Assembly (NCBI RefSeq): GCF_038396765.1
Contig: NZ_CP150096.1
Coordinates: forward strand, 601,501 to 665,500
DNA from: Chitinophaga caseinilytica
Lineage (GTDB): Bacteria; Bacteroidota; Bacteroidia; Chitinophagales; Chitinophagaceae
Direction of reading: 5' to 3'
DNA length: 64,000 bases
The notes under the pieces are model-generated. The model saw only the letters and a program-made list of their open reading frames with translations, was not told where the DNA came from and made no database searches. The number at the start of each line of letters is the position of its first letter. Within the stretch, counting starts at the first letter, position 1. Positions 16,541 to 25,526 of this stretch are shown here, in pieces. The position numbers were made by a program, and so were the translations under genes.

Positions 16541-16575
16541 ATAAAAAAGGCGCCGCCCTAATGGCAGCGCCTTTC
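16541..16575 (-). terminator. Terminator of the beta-barrel gene
   Basis: Read on the minus strand, AAAGGCGCTGCC / GGCGGCGCCTTT with an ATTAG loop is followed by T residues. It lies just downstream of the stop at 16598. Confidence 0.85.
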
Positions 16576-16597
16576 TCTATTGTTGGCTAATATATTG

Positions 16598-17452
16598 TTA
16601 ATCAACTATTTCCGTTCTTTTCTCGATAATCACCTTCGTGCCTTTGCGATACTCGGTAGTAGTGGTGGTGGTGTGTTTGTTATGCGTTTTGGTTTTGATC
16701 CCAAAATTATAGCTCAGCGTCACGAACATCAGATTGGCTTTCAAGTCCTTATACGGTTGCGTCTTCACACCGTCCCTCGTTTCGGTAAAATCCTTGTTGA
16801 AAAAATTGTTCAGGTAATACTGTCCTTTCACCCCGAATGCGGAACCGAAACGGAAACCGGCGAAGAGCGACGGCATGAACAGGTCCGTCCGGTCGCTGAA
16901 CCATTCGTTGAACTTGGATTTCTTATCGCCGTCGAGGAAATATTTCTCCTTATAATTGAATGCCAGGTCGTATTCCCCACCGAAGTAGAGGAAGGTCCCG
17001 CTGCGGAGGTCGCCTATTTTCAAACCTACGGGCACGCCCATCGTATATACCCGCTGCTTCAGTTTTACATTGTCGCTCGGCTTGGTGATCAATCCTATAT
17101 TTTTGATATTCAATCCACTAAATATACCGATATTATTATTAAAGTCGTAGTTGTAGTTGGTGCCGATGTTGAAGAAAACCGTGAACCGGGGGATGTTTCT
17201 CATCCGTTCGTCGTTCAGTTTCACATTGGCGAAGGATAGCAGCGGACCGTTGCCGCCGGCTGTGATGTACCCTTTACCCGGTTTCGGGGGTGCGTAGATG
17301 TGGAAATGGAAGCTTACCTTCTTTTTGGTCTCGGTTTCTGTTTTCACGATGGTCGTGTCTCTGGTAGTGGGCGTGGTGTCTTCCTGGGCACGGAGAGTGG
17401 TTGCGGAGGCGGTAAGGGCCAGGCACAGTGTTGTGTAGCGGACAATTTTCAT
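16598..17452 (-). CDS. Outer-membrane beta-barrel protein, function unknown
   Basis: 284 residues. A signal peptide (MKIVRYTTLCLALTASATTLRAQ) is followed by a Thr-rich linker and alternating amphipathic strands (FTVFFNIGTNYNYDFNNNIGIFSGL, VYTMGVPVGLKIGD, FLYFGGEYDLAFNY), typical of porin-family barrels of about 8-10 strands. The C-terminal tail is unusual: after a likely last strand (LMFVTLSYNFGI) comes a His/Thr/Lys-rich segment with a run of Thr. No named family was recognised. It is monocistronic. Confidence 0.75.
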   Translation of the reverse strand: MKIVRYTTLCLALTASATTLRAQEDTTPTTRDTTIVKTETETKKKVSFHFHIYAPPKPGKGYITAGGNGPLLSFANVKLNDERMRNIPRFTVFFNIGTNYNYDFNNNIGIFSGLNIKNIGLITKPSDNVKLKQRVYTMGVPVGLKIGDLRSGTFLYFGGEYDLAFNYKEKYFLDGDKKSKFNEWFSDRTDLFMPSLFAGFRFGSAFGVKGQYYLNNFFNKDFTETRDGVKTQPYKDLKANLMFVTLSYNFGIKTKTHNKHTTTTTTEYRKGTKVIIEKRTEIVD

Positions 17453-17595
17453 GATGGTTTCAACTTTACTTGGTTAAGGATGGGGACAGCCGCTTATCAT
17501 CCGGCCGGGCTTTCCGTTTTGGTTGCCCCGGAAAGCCATCGTTATGCTGCCGTCCGTAAAGAAGACGAACGTGTTTGTGAAAAGTTTCAAAAAAT

Positions 17596-18015
17596 TTAAA
17601 ATTCCCTGTGCTCCCGCGTCCAGCTATCTATATAGTCGGCAATTTCCCGGGTATGGGTGCCGGGCGGGAAGAGTTTTCCCACGCCGAGGGCGTACAGTTC
17701 CTGCATATCCGTGTCCGGGATGATGCCGCCGCCGGTCAGCAGCACATCGTCCATCCCTTTTTCCTTCATCAGGGCGATGATTTTCGGGAATACGGTCATG
17801 TGCGCGCCCGACAGGATGCTTACGCCGATGGCGTCCACGTCTTCCTGCAAGGCTGCATTCACTACCATTTCCGGCGTCTGCCGCAGTCCGGTATATATCA
17901 CTTCCATCCCCGCATCGCGGAGGGCGGAGGCGATCACCTTGGCGCCGCGGTCGTGGCCGTCGAGCCCAACTTTGGCTACCAGTACGCGAATGGGACGTTG
18001 ATTCGGGTTGACCAT
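17596..18015 (-). CDS. Cobalamin-binding (B12-dependent mutase C-terminal) domain protein
   Basis: 139 residues from the ATG at 18015; the open frame extends upstream to 18135, but homologs begin near [27 protein letters not shown] carries the histidine that replaces the lower cobalt ligand; SILSGAHMT and GGGIIPDTD complete the Rossmann B12 fold. This is the free-standing small subunit or C-terminal domain of methylmalonyl-CoA mutase-type enzymes. It pairs logically with the epimerase at 993, but the catalytic mutase subunit is not in the window. It is divergent from glnS with about 100 bases between. Confidence 0.9.
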   Translation of the reverse strand: MVNPNQRPIRVLVAKVGLDGHDRGAKVIASALRDAGMEVIYTGLRQTPEMVVNAALQEDVDAIGVSILSGAHMTVFPKIIALMKEKGMDDVLLTGGGIIPDTDMQELYALGVGKLFPPGTHTREIADYIDSWTREHREF

Positions 18016-18116
18016 AATTCCTATAATTGGATTGTAAATGTAGTATTTTCCCCGAAAGTGCGGCAAAAGCGTGTTTTCAATTATATTACCTTTGCAATTC
18101 GGATAAACTGCCAAAT

Positions 18117-19784
18117 ATGAGCGAAGAAAGATCACTGAATTTTCTGGAACAGATCGTAGAAGAAGACATTGCCAAGGGCATAAACAGCGGGCGGGTGCTC
18201 ACGCGCTTCCCTCCCGAGCCTAACGGCTACCTCCATATCGGCCATGCCAAAAGCATTTGCCTCAATTTCGGGCTGGCGCAGAAATACGGCGGCCAGACCA
18301 ACCTCCGTTTCGACGACACCAACCCCGTTACGGAAGACACGGAGTATGTAGACTCCATCAAGGAAGACATCCAATGGCTCGGTTTCCAATGGGCCAAAGA
18401 GTTATATGCGTCCGATTACTTCGAACAGTTATATCAATACGCCGTGGAGCTTATCAAGAAAGGCTTCGCGTATGTAGACGATTCCTCCGCCGCCGAGATC
18501 GCCGCGCTGAAAGGCACGCCCACGGAGCCGGGGAAAGACAGCCCCTACCGCAACCGCAGCGTGGAGGAAAACCTCCAGCTCTTCGCCGACATGCGCGCCG
18601 GCAAATACCCCGACGCGGCCAAAACGCTCCGCGCCAAGATCGACATGGCATCCCCCAACATGCACATGCGCGATCCTATCATGTACCGCATCAAACATGC
18701 GCATCACCACCGCACCGGCGACGCCTGGAGCATCTACCCCATGTACGACTTCGCGCACGGGCAGAGCGACAGCATCGAAAATATCACCCATTCCATCTGC
18801 ACGCTGGAATTCATCCCGCACCGGCCGCTGTACGACTGGTTCATCCAGCAGCTGGACATTTTCCCGTCCCACCAATACGAATTCGCCCGGCTGAACCTCA
18901 GCTATACCGTGATGAGCAAGCGCAAGCTGCTGCAGCTGGTGAACGAAGGCATCGTGCGCGGATGGGACGATCCCCGCATGCCCACGATCGCTGCGTTCCG
19001 CCGCCGCGGCTACACGCCGTCGAGCATCCGCACCTTCGCGGAAAGGGTCGGGATCCAGAAGCGCGACAACATCATCGAGCTCGGGCTGCTGGAATTCTGC
19101 ATCCGCGAAGAGCTGAACAAAACCGCGCCGCGCGTGATGGCCGTGCTCGACCCGATCAAACTGGTGATCACGAGCTATCCCGAAGGGCAAACCGAGGAAC
19201 TGCAGGCAGAAAACAACCCGGAAGATGCGGCCGCCGGCCATCGCAACGTGACCTTCAGCAATACGCTGTGGATCGAGCGGGAAGATTTCATGGAAAATCC
19301 GCCCAAGAAGTTCTTCCGCCTCGGCGTGGGGCTCAAGGTGCGCCTGAAATACGCTTACATCGTGGAATGCACGGGCTTCGACAAGGATGAGAACGGCAAC
19401 GTGACCACGGTTTACGCCACCCATATCCCCGAAAGCAAATCGGGTGCGGAAGGCAGCGCCATGAGCGTGAAAGGTACCATCCACTGGCTGAGCGCGGCAC
19501 ACGCCAAAACGGCCGAAGTTCGTTTGTACGACCGGCTTTTCACCGTGGAAAACCCGGCTGGCGCGGAAGGCGATTTCAAAGACCTCATCAATCCCAATTC
19601 CCTCGAAATCATCGAAAAGGCCTACATCGAGCCGTTCCTGGCCGATGCGAAGCCCGGCGAGCGGTTCCAGTTCCTGCGGAAAGGGTATTTCGTGGCCGAC
19701 GTCGAGTCTACGCCCGGAAAACCCGTGTTCAACCGCACGGTAACGTTGAAAGACACCTGGGCCAAAGAAGCCAAAAAAGCATAA
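18117..19784 (+). CDS. glnS: Glutaminyl-tRNA synthetase
   Basis: 555 residues, the standard bacterial length. It charges tRNA-Gln directly. The class-I HIGH motif is in [16 protein letters not shown] (about residue 30-45), the KMSKS-like loop is VMSKRKL (about 265), and the anticodon-binding beta-barrels make up the C-terminal 200 residues. The ATG at 18117 gives [18 protein letters not shown], matching relatives; an upstream open frame is ignored. A TACCTTTG box lies at 18087-18094. GltX lies convergently just downstream and a Glu-Q-RS at 27657, so three enzymes of this family sit within about 10 kb. Confidence 0.96.
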   Translation: MSEERSLNFLEQIVEEDIAKGINSGRVLTRFPPEPNGYLHIGHAKSICLNFGLAQKYGGQTNLRFDDTNPVTEDTEYVDSIKEDIQWLGFQWAKELYASDYFEQLYQYAVELIKKGFAYVDDSSAAEIAALKGTPTEPGKDSPYRNRSVEENLQLFADMRAGKYPDAAKTLRAKIDMASPNMHMRDPIMYRIKHAHHHRTGDAWSIYPMYDFAHGQSDSIENITHSICTLEFIPHRPLYDWFIQQLDIFPSHQYEFARLNLSYTVMSKRKLLQLVNEGIVRGWDDPRMPTIAAFRRRGYTPSSIRTFAERVGIQKRDNIIELGLLEFCIREELNKTAPRVMAVLDPIKLVITSYPEGQTEELQAENNPEDAAAGHRNVTFSNTLWIEREDFMENPPKKFFRLGVGLKVRLKYAYIVECTGFDKDENGNVTTVYATHIPESKSGAEGSAMSVKGTIHWLSAAHAKTAEVRLYDRLFTVENPAGAEGDFKDLINPNSLEIIEKAYIEPFLADAKPGERFQFLRKGYFVADVESTPGKPVFNRTVTLKDTWAKEAKKA

Positions 19785-19803
19785 CCGGACTTCACCGAAA
19801 TAG

Positions 19804-19836
19804 AAAAAGGCCATCCACTGCGGATGGCCTTTTCGT
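19804..19836. terminator. Bidirectional terminator between glnS and gltX
   Basis: AAAAGGCCATCC / GGATGGCCTTTT with an ACTGC loop, flanked by A and T on either side. It serves both convergent genes. Confidence 0.92.
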
Positions 19837-19854
19837 TTATGCGGTCGTGTTATA

Positions 19855-21384
19855 CTATTTCAGCATTTCCAGCGCGATCATGATACGGTCTATCGTTTCA
19901 TTTTTGCCGATGGTAGCGGCGATATCGAATACGGGAGGGCCGAATTTCCCACCGCAAAGCATGATGCGGAAAGGCAGTTGCAATTCTCCCGGCTTGATGC
20001 CTTTGGCGGCGGCCAGCGCCTTGAAACCTTCTTCCAGCGCGGCGGCGGAGAAGTCTTCCTGGCTGAGCAATGCGGCAGTCCATTCTCCGAAGAAAGCCTG
20101 TTTGTCCGCATTCCACTTGGGTTTCACGGCATCGAGGTCATATTTTTCGGGGCGGATGAAGAAAAAGAACCCATGGTCCCAGATTTCATTCACGAAATGG
20201 CAACGCTCCTTTACCATGCCGGCGATTTTTTCCGCGTAATCCGCATCGGCCGATACGCCCTTCGCTTCCAGCACGGGGAAGAGCAGCGCGGCGAGGCGGT
20301 CGTTCGGTGTGCGCATGATCCATTCGTGGTTGAACCATTTCGCCTTGTCGTAATCGAACTTGGCGCCGCCTTTGTGGACGCGGGAGATGGAGAATTTTCC
20401 GATCAGTTCCTCGATGGTAAAGATTTCCTGTCCGGAGCCATCGTTCCAGCCGAGCATGGCCAGCATATTGATGAACGCTTCGGGGAGGAAGCCATTTTCG
20501 CGGAAGCCACGGGTGAGATCGCCGGTTTTGGGATCGGTCCAGTTCATGGCGTAAACGGGAAAGCCGAGGCGGTCGCCGTCGCGCTTAGACAGTTTACCGT
20601 TGCCATCGGGCTTCAGGATGAGCGGAAGGTGCGCCCATTGCGGCATTTCGTTGCCCCATCCCAGGTATTGCCAGAGCAGGATATGCACCGGGGCGGAGGG
20701 GAGCCACTCTTCGCCACGGAAGGCGTGGGTGATCTTCATGAGGTAATCGTCGACCACCACGGCCAGGTGATAGGTGGGCATTCCATCGGCTTTCAGCAGC
20801 ACTTTATCGTCAACGATATTGGTCTGGAAGGTAACGTCTCCGCGGATCATGTCGGTGAACGTCACTTCCTCGTTTGTCGGCATTTTGATGCGGATGACGT
20901 GGGGCGTCCCTTTATCGAGGAGGGCTTTCACTTCGGCCGCTTCCATATTGAGCGAGTTGCGCATGTGGCCGCGGATGGCGTGGCCGTATTGCGGGGAATG
21001 GTTGCCGCGGGCACGTTCCACTTCCTTCATGGCTTCCAGCTCTTCGGGGGTGTCGAACGCGTAATAGGCGTTACCGGAGGCGACGAGCTGTTCGGCGTAC
21101 TGGCGGTACAGGGGTTTGCGCTCGGATTGGCGGTATGGGCCGTATGGGCCGCCTTTCAGGGGGCTTTCATCAGGCTCCAGCCCGCACCAGCGGAGGCATT
21201 CCACGATATATTCCTCGGCGCCGGGCACAAAGCGTGTCTGGTCCGTGTCTTCGATCCGGAGGATAAACTCACCGTTGTGGTGACGGGCGAAAAGATAATT
21301 GAACAGCACCGTGCGTACGCCGCCGAGGTGAAGTCCGCCCGTAGGGCTCGGCGCAAAGCGCACCCTTACTTTATTGTGACTCAT
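19855..21384 (-). CDS. gltX: Glutamyl-tRNA synthetase
   Basis: 509 residues from the ATG at 21384; an in-frame TTG at 21393 would add three residues. HIGH-type motif FAPSPTGGLHLGGVRT (about residue 9), IEDTDQTR, and the KMSKS-type loop KLSKRDG (about 265) are intact, followed by the helical anticodon-binding domain. Because GlnRS is also present, discriminating charging of tRNA-Glu is expected. A TATTTTTG box lies just before the ATG, giving a very short leader. The divergent polysaccharide deacetylase starts 55 bases away. Confidence 0.96.
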   Translation of the reverse strand: MSHNKVRVRFAPSPTGGLHLGGVRTVLFNYLFARHHNGEFILRIEDTDQTRFVPGAEEYIVECLRWCGLEPDESPLKGGPYGPYRQSERKPLYRQYAEQLVASGNAYYAFDTPEELEAMKEVERARGNHSPQYGHAIRGHMRNSLNMEAAEVKALLDKGTPHVIRIKMPTNEEVTFTDMIRGDVTFQTNIVDDKVLLKADGMPTYHLAVVVDDYLMKITHAFRGEEWLPSAPVHILLWQYLGWGNEMPQWAHLPLILKPDGNGKLSKRDGDRLGFPVYAMNWTDPKTGDLTRGFRENGFLPEAFINMLAMLGWNDGSGQEIFTIEELIGKFSISRVHKGGAKFDYDKAKWFNHEWIMRTPNDRLAALLFPVLEAKGVSADADYAEKIAGMVKERCHFVNEIWDHGFFFFIRPEKYDLDAVKPKWNADKQAFFGEWTAALLSQEDFSAAALEEGFKALAAAKGIKPGELQLPFRIMLCGGKFGPPVFDIAATIGKNETIDRIMIALEMLK

Positions 21385-21439
21385 ACGGCGCAAAAATAAT
21401 AATTTCGGGGCAGGGAACGATCACGCTAATCCGCTTAAC

Positions 21440-22054
21440 ATGTTCTATTTTACGAAAACACCCGGCTTTCTGAAGTCGCTCTACAAAAGCTGCACCTGGA
21501 ATTTCTCGCCTGCCGTACCGGCGGTGTACCTGACGTTCGACGATGGCCCGCATCCCAAAGCCACGCCTTTCGTGCTCGAACAGCTGAAAAAATACGATGC
21601 GAAGGCCACGTTTTTCTGTATCGGGAAGAATGTGGTGGAGCATCCTGCCATCTACCAGCAGATTTTGCTGGACGGGCATGCGGTCGGCAATCATACCCAT
21701 AACCACCTAAATGGCTGGAAAACGGCTACAGACAAGTATCTCGCCAATATCAAGGAAGCGGCGCAATACATCCGTACCAAGCTGTTCCGTCCTCCGTACG
21801 GCCGGATTTCACCGTTCCAGATCAAGGAGTTGAAGAAGGAATACCAGATTATTATGTGGGACGTGCTCAGCGGGGATTTCGACACGGAGATCACGGGCGA
21901 GGCCTGTGTCCAGAATGTGGTGTTTAAGCTACAACCCGGTTCCATCGTGGTTTTTCATGATAGTGAGAAGGCCTGGGACCGGATGAGTTATGCGCTGCCG
22001 CGGGTGCTGGAACACTGTAAGCGCCAGGGCTGGGAGGTGAGGGCGATCGTGTAG
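21440..22054 (+). CDS. Polysaccharide deacetylase (NodB homology, carbohydrate esterase 4)
   Basis: 204 residues. All five CE4 motifs are visible: TFDDGPHP (motif 1, metal Asp), HTHNHLN (motif 2, metal His pair), RPPYGRI (motif 3), WDVLSGDFD (motif 4) and IVVFHDSEKA (motif 5). Such enzymes remove N-acetyl groups from peptidoglycan or other amino-sugar polymers. No clear cleavable signal peptide is present; the N-terminus (MFYFTKTPGFLKSLYKS) is only mildly hydrophobic, so it may be cytoplasmic, anchored, or exported in another way. A strong terminator follows. Confidence 0.92.
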   Translation: MFYFTKTPGFLKSLYKSCTWNFSPAVPAVYLTFDDGPHPKATPFVLEQLKKYDAKATFFCIGKNVVEHPAIYQQILLDGHAVGNHTHNHLNGWKTATDKYLANIKEAAQYIRTKLFRPPYGRISPFQIKELKKEYQIIMWDVLSGDFDTEITGEACVQNVVFKLQPGSIVVFHDSEKAWDRMSYALPRVLEHCKRQGWEVRAIV

Positions 22055-22072
22055 GGGGAGATATTGTAAACG

Positions 22073-22112
22073 GCAACGCCGCATGCCCGGGAGGGTCATG
22101 CGGCGTTGCTAT
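22073..22112 (+). terminator. Terminator after the deacetylase
   Basis: A perfect 13-base-pair stem GCAACGCCGCATG / CATGCGGCGTTGC with a short T-rich tail. Confidence 0.85.
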
Positions 22113-22131
22113 TATCGGGCCCGATTACGGG

Positions 22132-23004
22132 TTACAGGGTAATTTCCTTGGTTTTGTCGCCTACGGTGAGGGTGGCTTTTTTGTCGCACTCGCCGTTGCC
22201 GTAGTTCAGTTTGCCGCTGTGGCCGTTGAGGGTAACGGTTACTTCGCCAGACTGGATCCAGGGGCAGATGAGGCCGCGTTTCAGCGGGGTGGTGATGGCT
22301 ACGGTAGCGGTTCCCAGGCTGTCTTTCAGCAGGGCGTTCCCAGTGATCTCGAACAGATCATCTTTCGTGTCTACCGTGTTGTTGTCTTTATATTCTACCG
22401 TGCGGGTGCCGCTGTAGGTGGCGGTGTAGCCGTTGGGATAGGTCACTTTGCCGTCGGTTACCGCGTAAGTGAAGGTTTTCTTCGCGGAGAGCCAGCTGGT
22501 GGTGGTAATAACAACTGTGCCTTCCACCTTGATGCCGTTCACGAAATAGTTTTCGAAGGTAACGGTGGCTTTGGCGTCTTGCAGCCAGAGGATGCTGGTG
22601 AGCTTGATTTTGAGTTTGCCTTTGCGGGTGATGCCGCGGCCGTCTGTACAACCGTTCTCGAAATCGATCGTGAGCGTTTTGGGATAGGTGAGCACATCGC
22701 CCGGTTCGGCGGTGAAAACGCCGTAGCAAACGTTCGGATTGGGATCGGTGTCTGCCTGTTCCGGCGCCTTACGGCCCCCGGGAGGCAATTCGCGGCGGTT
22801 ATAGTCGATCGATGCGTTGAACACATCTTCATATATGGCGTTGACGTTGGCTTCGGAAACAGCGGCGGAGATGGTGTTGTTGTCTTTCTTGTCGTCTGCC
22901 CCGGATTTGGCGTCATCTTTCTTGCAGGCGAAGAAAATGGTGATGGCGCCGATGGCGAGCGCAGTAACAGACAGCACCTTGTTCGTGTTAAAATAGTGTT
23001 TCAT
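22132..23004 (-). CDS. Putative lipoprotein of unknown function
   Basis: 290 residues from the ATG at 23004 (MKHYFNTNKVLSVTALAIGAI); the open frame continues to 23103 but the signal peptide fixes the start. A lipobox-like FFAC followed by KKDDAKSGADDKKD suggests lipid attachment and surface export, the acidic/lysine-rich tail being common in Bacteroidota surface lipoproteins. The rest is beta-rich with repeated YxxTYSGTRTVEYKDN-like strands and three cysteines (CYGVF, ENGCTD, LICPW). No domain was recognised. It is monocistronic and divergent from the TatD gene. Confidence 0.75.
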   Translation of the reverse strand: MKHYFNTNKVLSVTALAIGAITIFFACKKDDAKSGADDKKDNNTISAAVSEANVNAIYEDVFNASIDYNRRELPPGGRKAPEQADTDPNPNVCYGVFTAEPGDVLTYPKTLTIDFENGCTDGRGITRKGKLKIKLTSILWLQDAKATVTFENYFVNGIKVEGTVVITTTSWLSAKKTFTYAVTDGKVTYPNGYTATYSGTRTVEYKDNNTVDTKDDLFEITGNALLKDSLGTATVAITTPLKRGLICPWIQSGEVTVTLNGHSGKLNYGNGECDKKATLTVGDKTKEITL

Positions 23005-23126
23005 CGTAGGAGGTTTTTTTATAGGTATTGGCATAGTGAGACTTACCTTTGACGGACGGTTTGCCTCAAATATTAAATTTTTCTCGAAATTAAAGATAAA
23101 CAATTAACTGAAAAAAACAATATATA

Positions 23127-23897
23127 ATGAACTGGATTGACACGCACGCCCATTTATATTCCGATAACTTCGACTCTGACCGGCCGGAGATGGTGCAGCG
23201 CGCCATCCGGCAGGGGGTTGGGACGATGTTGCTTCCCAATATCGACGAAGATTCCATCGGGGTGATGCTGGCGCTGGAAGCGGCTTTCCCGGAACATTGC
23301 CTTCCCATGATGGGGTTGCATCCCGTTTATGTGAAAGAAAACGTCGAAGAGCAGCTGGCTATTGTGCGGAAGTGGCTGGAAGCCCGGAAATTCTGGGGCG
23401 TAGGGGAAATCGGGCTGGATTTTTACTGGGATAAGTCGCTCCAGGAGCAGCAATACCACGCTTTCCGCAGCCAGATCCAAATGGCGCTGGAGTTCGACCT
23501 TCCTATCGCCATTCACAGCCGGGAGGCCACGCGGGCCTGTATCGACGTGGTGAAAGAGCTGCACGACGGGCGGCTTACCGGCGTGTTCCATTGTTTCTCG
23601 GGCACGCGCGAGGAGGCGGAGGAGATCATCGGCCTGGGGTTCTACCTCGGCATCGGCGGCGTGGTCACGTTTAAAAAGTCGGGCCTCGACGCCATTGTGG
23701 CACAAATCCCCCTCGAGCACATCGTCCTGGAAACCGATGCGCCCTACCTGGCGCCTGTCCCCTATCGCGGCAAAAGGAACGAAAGCAGTTACATTCCGCT
23801 GATCGCGCAGACGGTCGCAGATGTAAAAAATCTAAAAATTGAGGATGTGGCTTCGATTACCACTGCCAATGCACAACAATTATTCAAAATGCTCTAA
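23127..23897 (+). CDS. TatD family metal-dependent hydrolase/DNase
   Basis: 256 residues. It has the TatD signature set: DTHAHLY at residue 5, MMGLHPVYV, VGEIGLDFYWD, PIAIHSREA, GVFHCFSGT and LETDAPYLAP. These place two-metal ligands (His, Asp, Glu) of the amidohydrolase-like TIM barrel. E. coli TatD has 3'-5' exonuclease activity; the biological role of paralogs varies. The ATG at 23127 lies only 20-odd bases past A/T-rich sequence. The asparaginase follows after 41 bases on the same strand. Confidence 0.93.
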   Translation: MNWIDTHAHLYSDNFDSDRPEMVQRAIRQGVGTMLLPNIDEDSIGVMLALEAAFPEHCLPMMGLHPVYVKENVEEQLAIVRKWLEARKFWGVGEIGLDFYWDKSLQEQQYHAFRSQIQMALEFDLPIAIHSREATRACIDVVKELHDGRLTGVFHCFSGTREEAEEIIGLGFYLGIGGVVTFKKSGLDAIVAQIPLEHIVLETDAPYLAPVPYRGKRNESSYIPLIAQTVADVKNLKIEDVASITTANAQQLFKML

Positions 23898-23938
23898 CTG
23901 ATTCCGCGGTACATTTGCATGCAATTCCATAGCATTAC

Positions 23939-24976
23939 ATGACGAAGATTCTCATCATCTATACCGGGGGCACCGTGGGGATGATTTACGACGAAAAGAC
24001 GACCGCGCTGCGGCCCATCGGTTTTAACGAGATCAGGAACAATCTTCCCGAGCTTTACCGGATGGGAATTGATTTTTACGTGTACGCATTCAATCCGCCG
24101 ATGGACTCATCGGATATGCATCCCGAAGTATGGTCTGAGCTGGCCGGTATTATCGAAGACCGGTATGAGCGATACGATGGTTTCGTGATCCTGCACGGTT
24201 CCGATACCATGGCGTTTACCGCGTCGGCGTTGAGTTACATGCTGGAGAACCTTTCCAAGCCCGTGATCCTCACCGGCAGCCAGTTACCGATCGGCAAGAT
24301 CAGGACAGACGCCAAGGAGAACATCATCACCGCCATGGAAATCGCCAGCACCAAGGCGAACGGGCATTGTATGGTGCCGGAAGTCTGCATTTATTTCGAC
24401 TTCATGCTCTTCCGCGGCAACCGCGCCAAGAAGTACAACGCCGAAAAATTCGAAGCGTTTTATTCCATGAACTATCCCGCGCTCGCAGAAGCCGGTATCG
24501 ATATCAAGTACAAGCAGAATTTCATGCTTCCCGCGCCCACGAAGGAGTTGAAGGTGCACAAAAGCATGGACAACAACATCGGCGTGCTGAAGATTTTCCC
24601 CGGCATCACCCGCCGCGCGGTGGAAGCGATCGTGAACACGCCCGGCATGCGGGGCCTGTTGCTGGAAACCTTCGGCAGCGGCAACGCCACCACGCAATCC
24701 TGGTTCACCGAATGCCTGCAGAAAGCGGCAGACAAGGGGATCATTATGGTTGACATTACGCAGTGCGACGGTGGTTCCGTGGAGCTCGGCAAATATGAAA
24801 CGTCGACCCACCTGCAGAAGATCGGCGTAGTGAGCGGGCACGATATGACGTTTGAGGCGGCCACCACTAAACTGATGTTCCTGCTGGGGCAGAACCTGCC
24901 GCCCGCAGAGATAAAGCGGCTGCTGGAAGTGCCGCTGCGCGGGGAACTGACGCCTTCTGAGCCGGTGATTGAGTAG
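23939..24976 (+). CDS. ansA: Type I L-asparaginase
   Basis: 345 residues, typical of the cytoplasmic type I enzyme; no signal peptide. It hydrolyses L-asparagine to aspartate and ammonia. The two catalytic threonine motifs are IIYTGGTVGMIYD (near residue 10) and ILHGSDTMAFTASAL (near residue 85), and the interdomain tyrosine and lysine regions look complete. A TACATTTG box lies at 23910-23917, 20 bases before the ATG, so the gene probably has its own promoter. Confidence 0.94.
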   Translation: MTKILIIYTGGTVGMIYDEKTTALRPIGFNEIRNNLPELYRMGIDFYVYAFNPPMDSSDMHPEVWSELAGIIEDRYERYDGFVILHGSDTMAFTASALSYMLENLSKPVILTGSQLPIGKIRTDAKENIITAMEIASTKANGHCMVPEVCIYFDFMLFRGNRAKKYNAEKFEAFYSMNYPALAEAGIDIKYKQNFMLPAPTKELKVHKSMDNNIGVLKIFPGITRRAVEAIVNTPGMRGLLLETFGSGNATTQSWFTECLQKAADKGIIMVDITQCDGGSVELGKYETSTHLQKIGVVSGHDMTFEAATTKLMFLLGQNLPPAEIKRLLEVPLRGELTPSEPVIE

Positions 24977-25028
24977 CGGCCGGTTTTTGCGGTATCCTTA
25001 TATTTGCTAAAACCTTCACCATTTAACC

Positions 25029-25274
25029 ATGCAACGCGATTTCAGCAATCTCAAAAGACCACTTCAGCCTATGCCCGAATATATTGCGGAAGCTTTACAG
25101 CGCGAGGGGCTGATGGAAAAATACGAAGCCCGGCCAGCTTATCAGCAAAACGATTACCTGTCCTGGATCACCCGCGCCGTTCGCGAAGAAACCCGCGAAA
25201 AGCGCCTCCGGCAGATGCTCGACGAGCTGAAGAAAGGCGGGGTTTATATGCGGATGGCCTACAATGGCCAATAA
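25029..25274 (+). CDS. YdeI/OmpD-associated (OmdA) family small protein
   Basis: 81 residues with the family pattern RPAYQQNDYLSWITRAVREETREKR and the ending ML.ELKKGG.YM.M. Such short proteins resemble the C-terminal domain of the YdeI/OmdA bacteriocin-protection family; most have no known function. A TATATTTG box about 20 bases upstream of the ATG supports expression. The gene is followed by the tRNA-Ser promoter. Confidence 0.8.
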   Translation: MQRDFSNLKRPLQPMPEYIAEALQREGLMEKYEARPAYQQNDYLSWITRAVREETREKRLRQMLDELKKGGVYMRMAYNGQ

Positions 25275-25288
25275 ATCCGAAAAATAAA

Positions 25289-25318
25289 TTGGAAAGTTTC
25301 AACAAAAGTCTATCTTTG
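25289..25318 (+). promoter_or_regulatory. Promoter of tRNA-Ser
   Basis: TTG (25289-25291), 19 bases, TATCTTTG (25311-25318): a textbook Bacteroidota promoter ending 28 bases before the tRNA. Confidence 0.85.
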
Positions 25319-25346
25319 CAACCCTGAATTGAATAATTCAACCGCC

Positions 25347-25433
25347 GGAGGAGTGCAGGAGTGGTTGAACTGGCACGCCTGGAAAGTGTGTATAGGTGAA
25401 AGCCTATCAAGGGTTCGAATCCCTTCTCCTCCG
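25347..25433 (+). tRNA. tRNA-Ser (anticodon GGA)
   Basis: 87 bases with acceptor arms GGAGGAG / CTCCTCC, discriminator G, a long variable arm (TATAGGTGAAAGCCTATC) typical of class II tRNAs, T-arm GGGTTCGAATCCC and anticodon loop CTGGAAA. The 3' CCA is not encoded. Confidence 0.96.
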
Positions 25434-25441
25434 CAAGCTTT

Positions 25442-25476
25442 AAATGCTCATTGACTTCGGTCTTTGGGCATTTTTG
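25442..25476 (+). terminator. Terminator after tRNA-Ser
   Basis: AAATGCTCA / TGGGCATTT stem (one T-G wobble) followed by T residues. Confidence 0.7.
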
Positions 25477-25526
25477 GTTTTAGGGCGTTTCCTGCAACAA
25501 TACTTCCATATGCCGGTTTCGATTCA

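Noticed and set aside
18429..19814. Antisense 461-codon ORF over glnS
   Set aside because: Same reason; the sense gene has all catalytic motifs.
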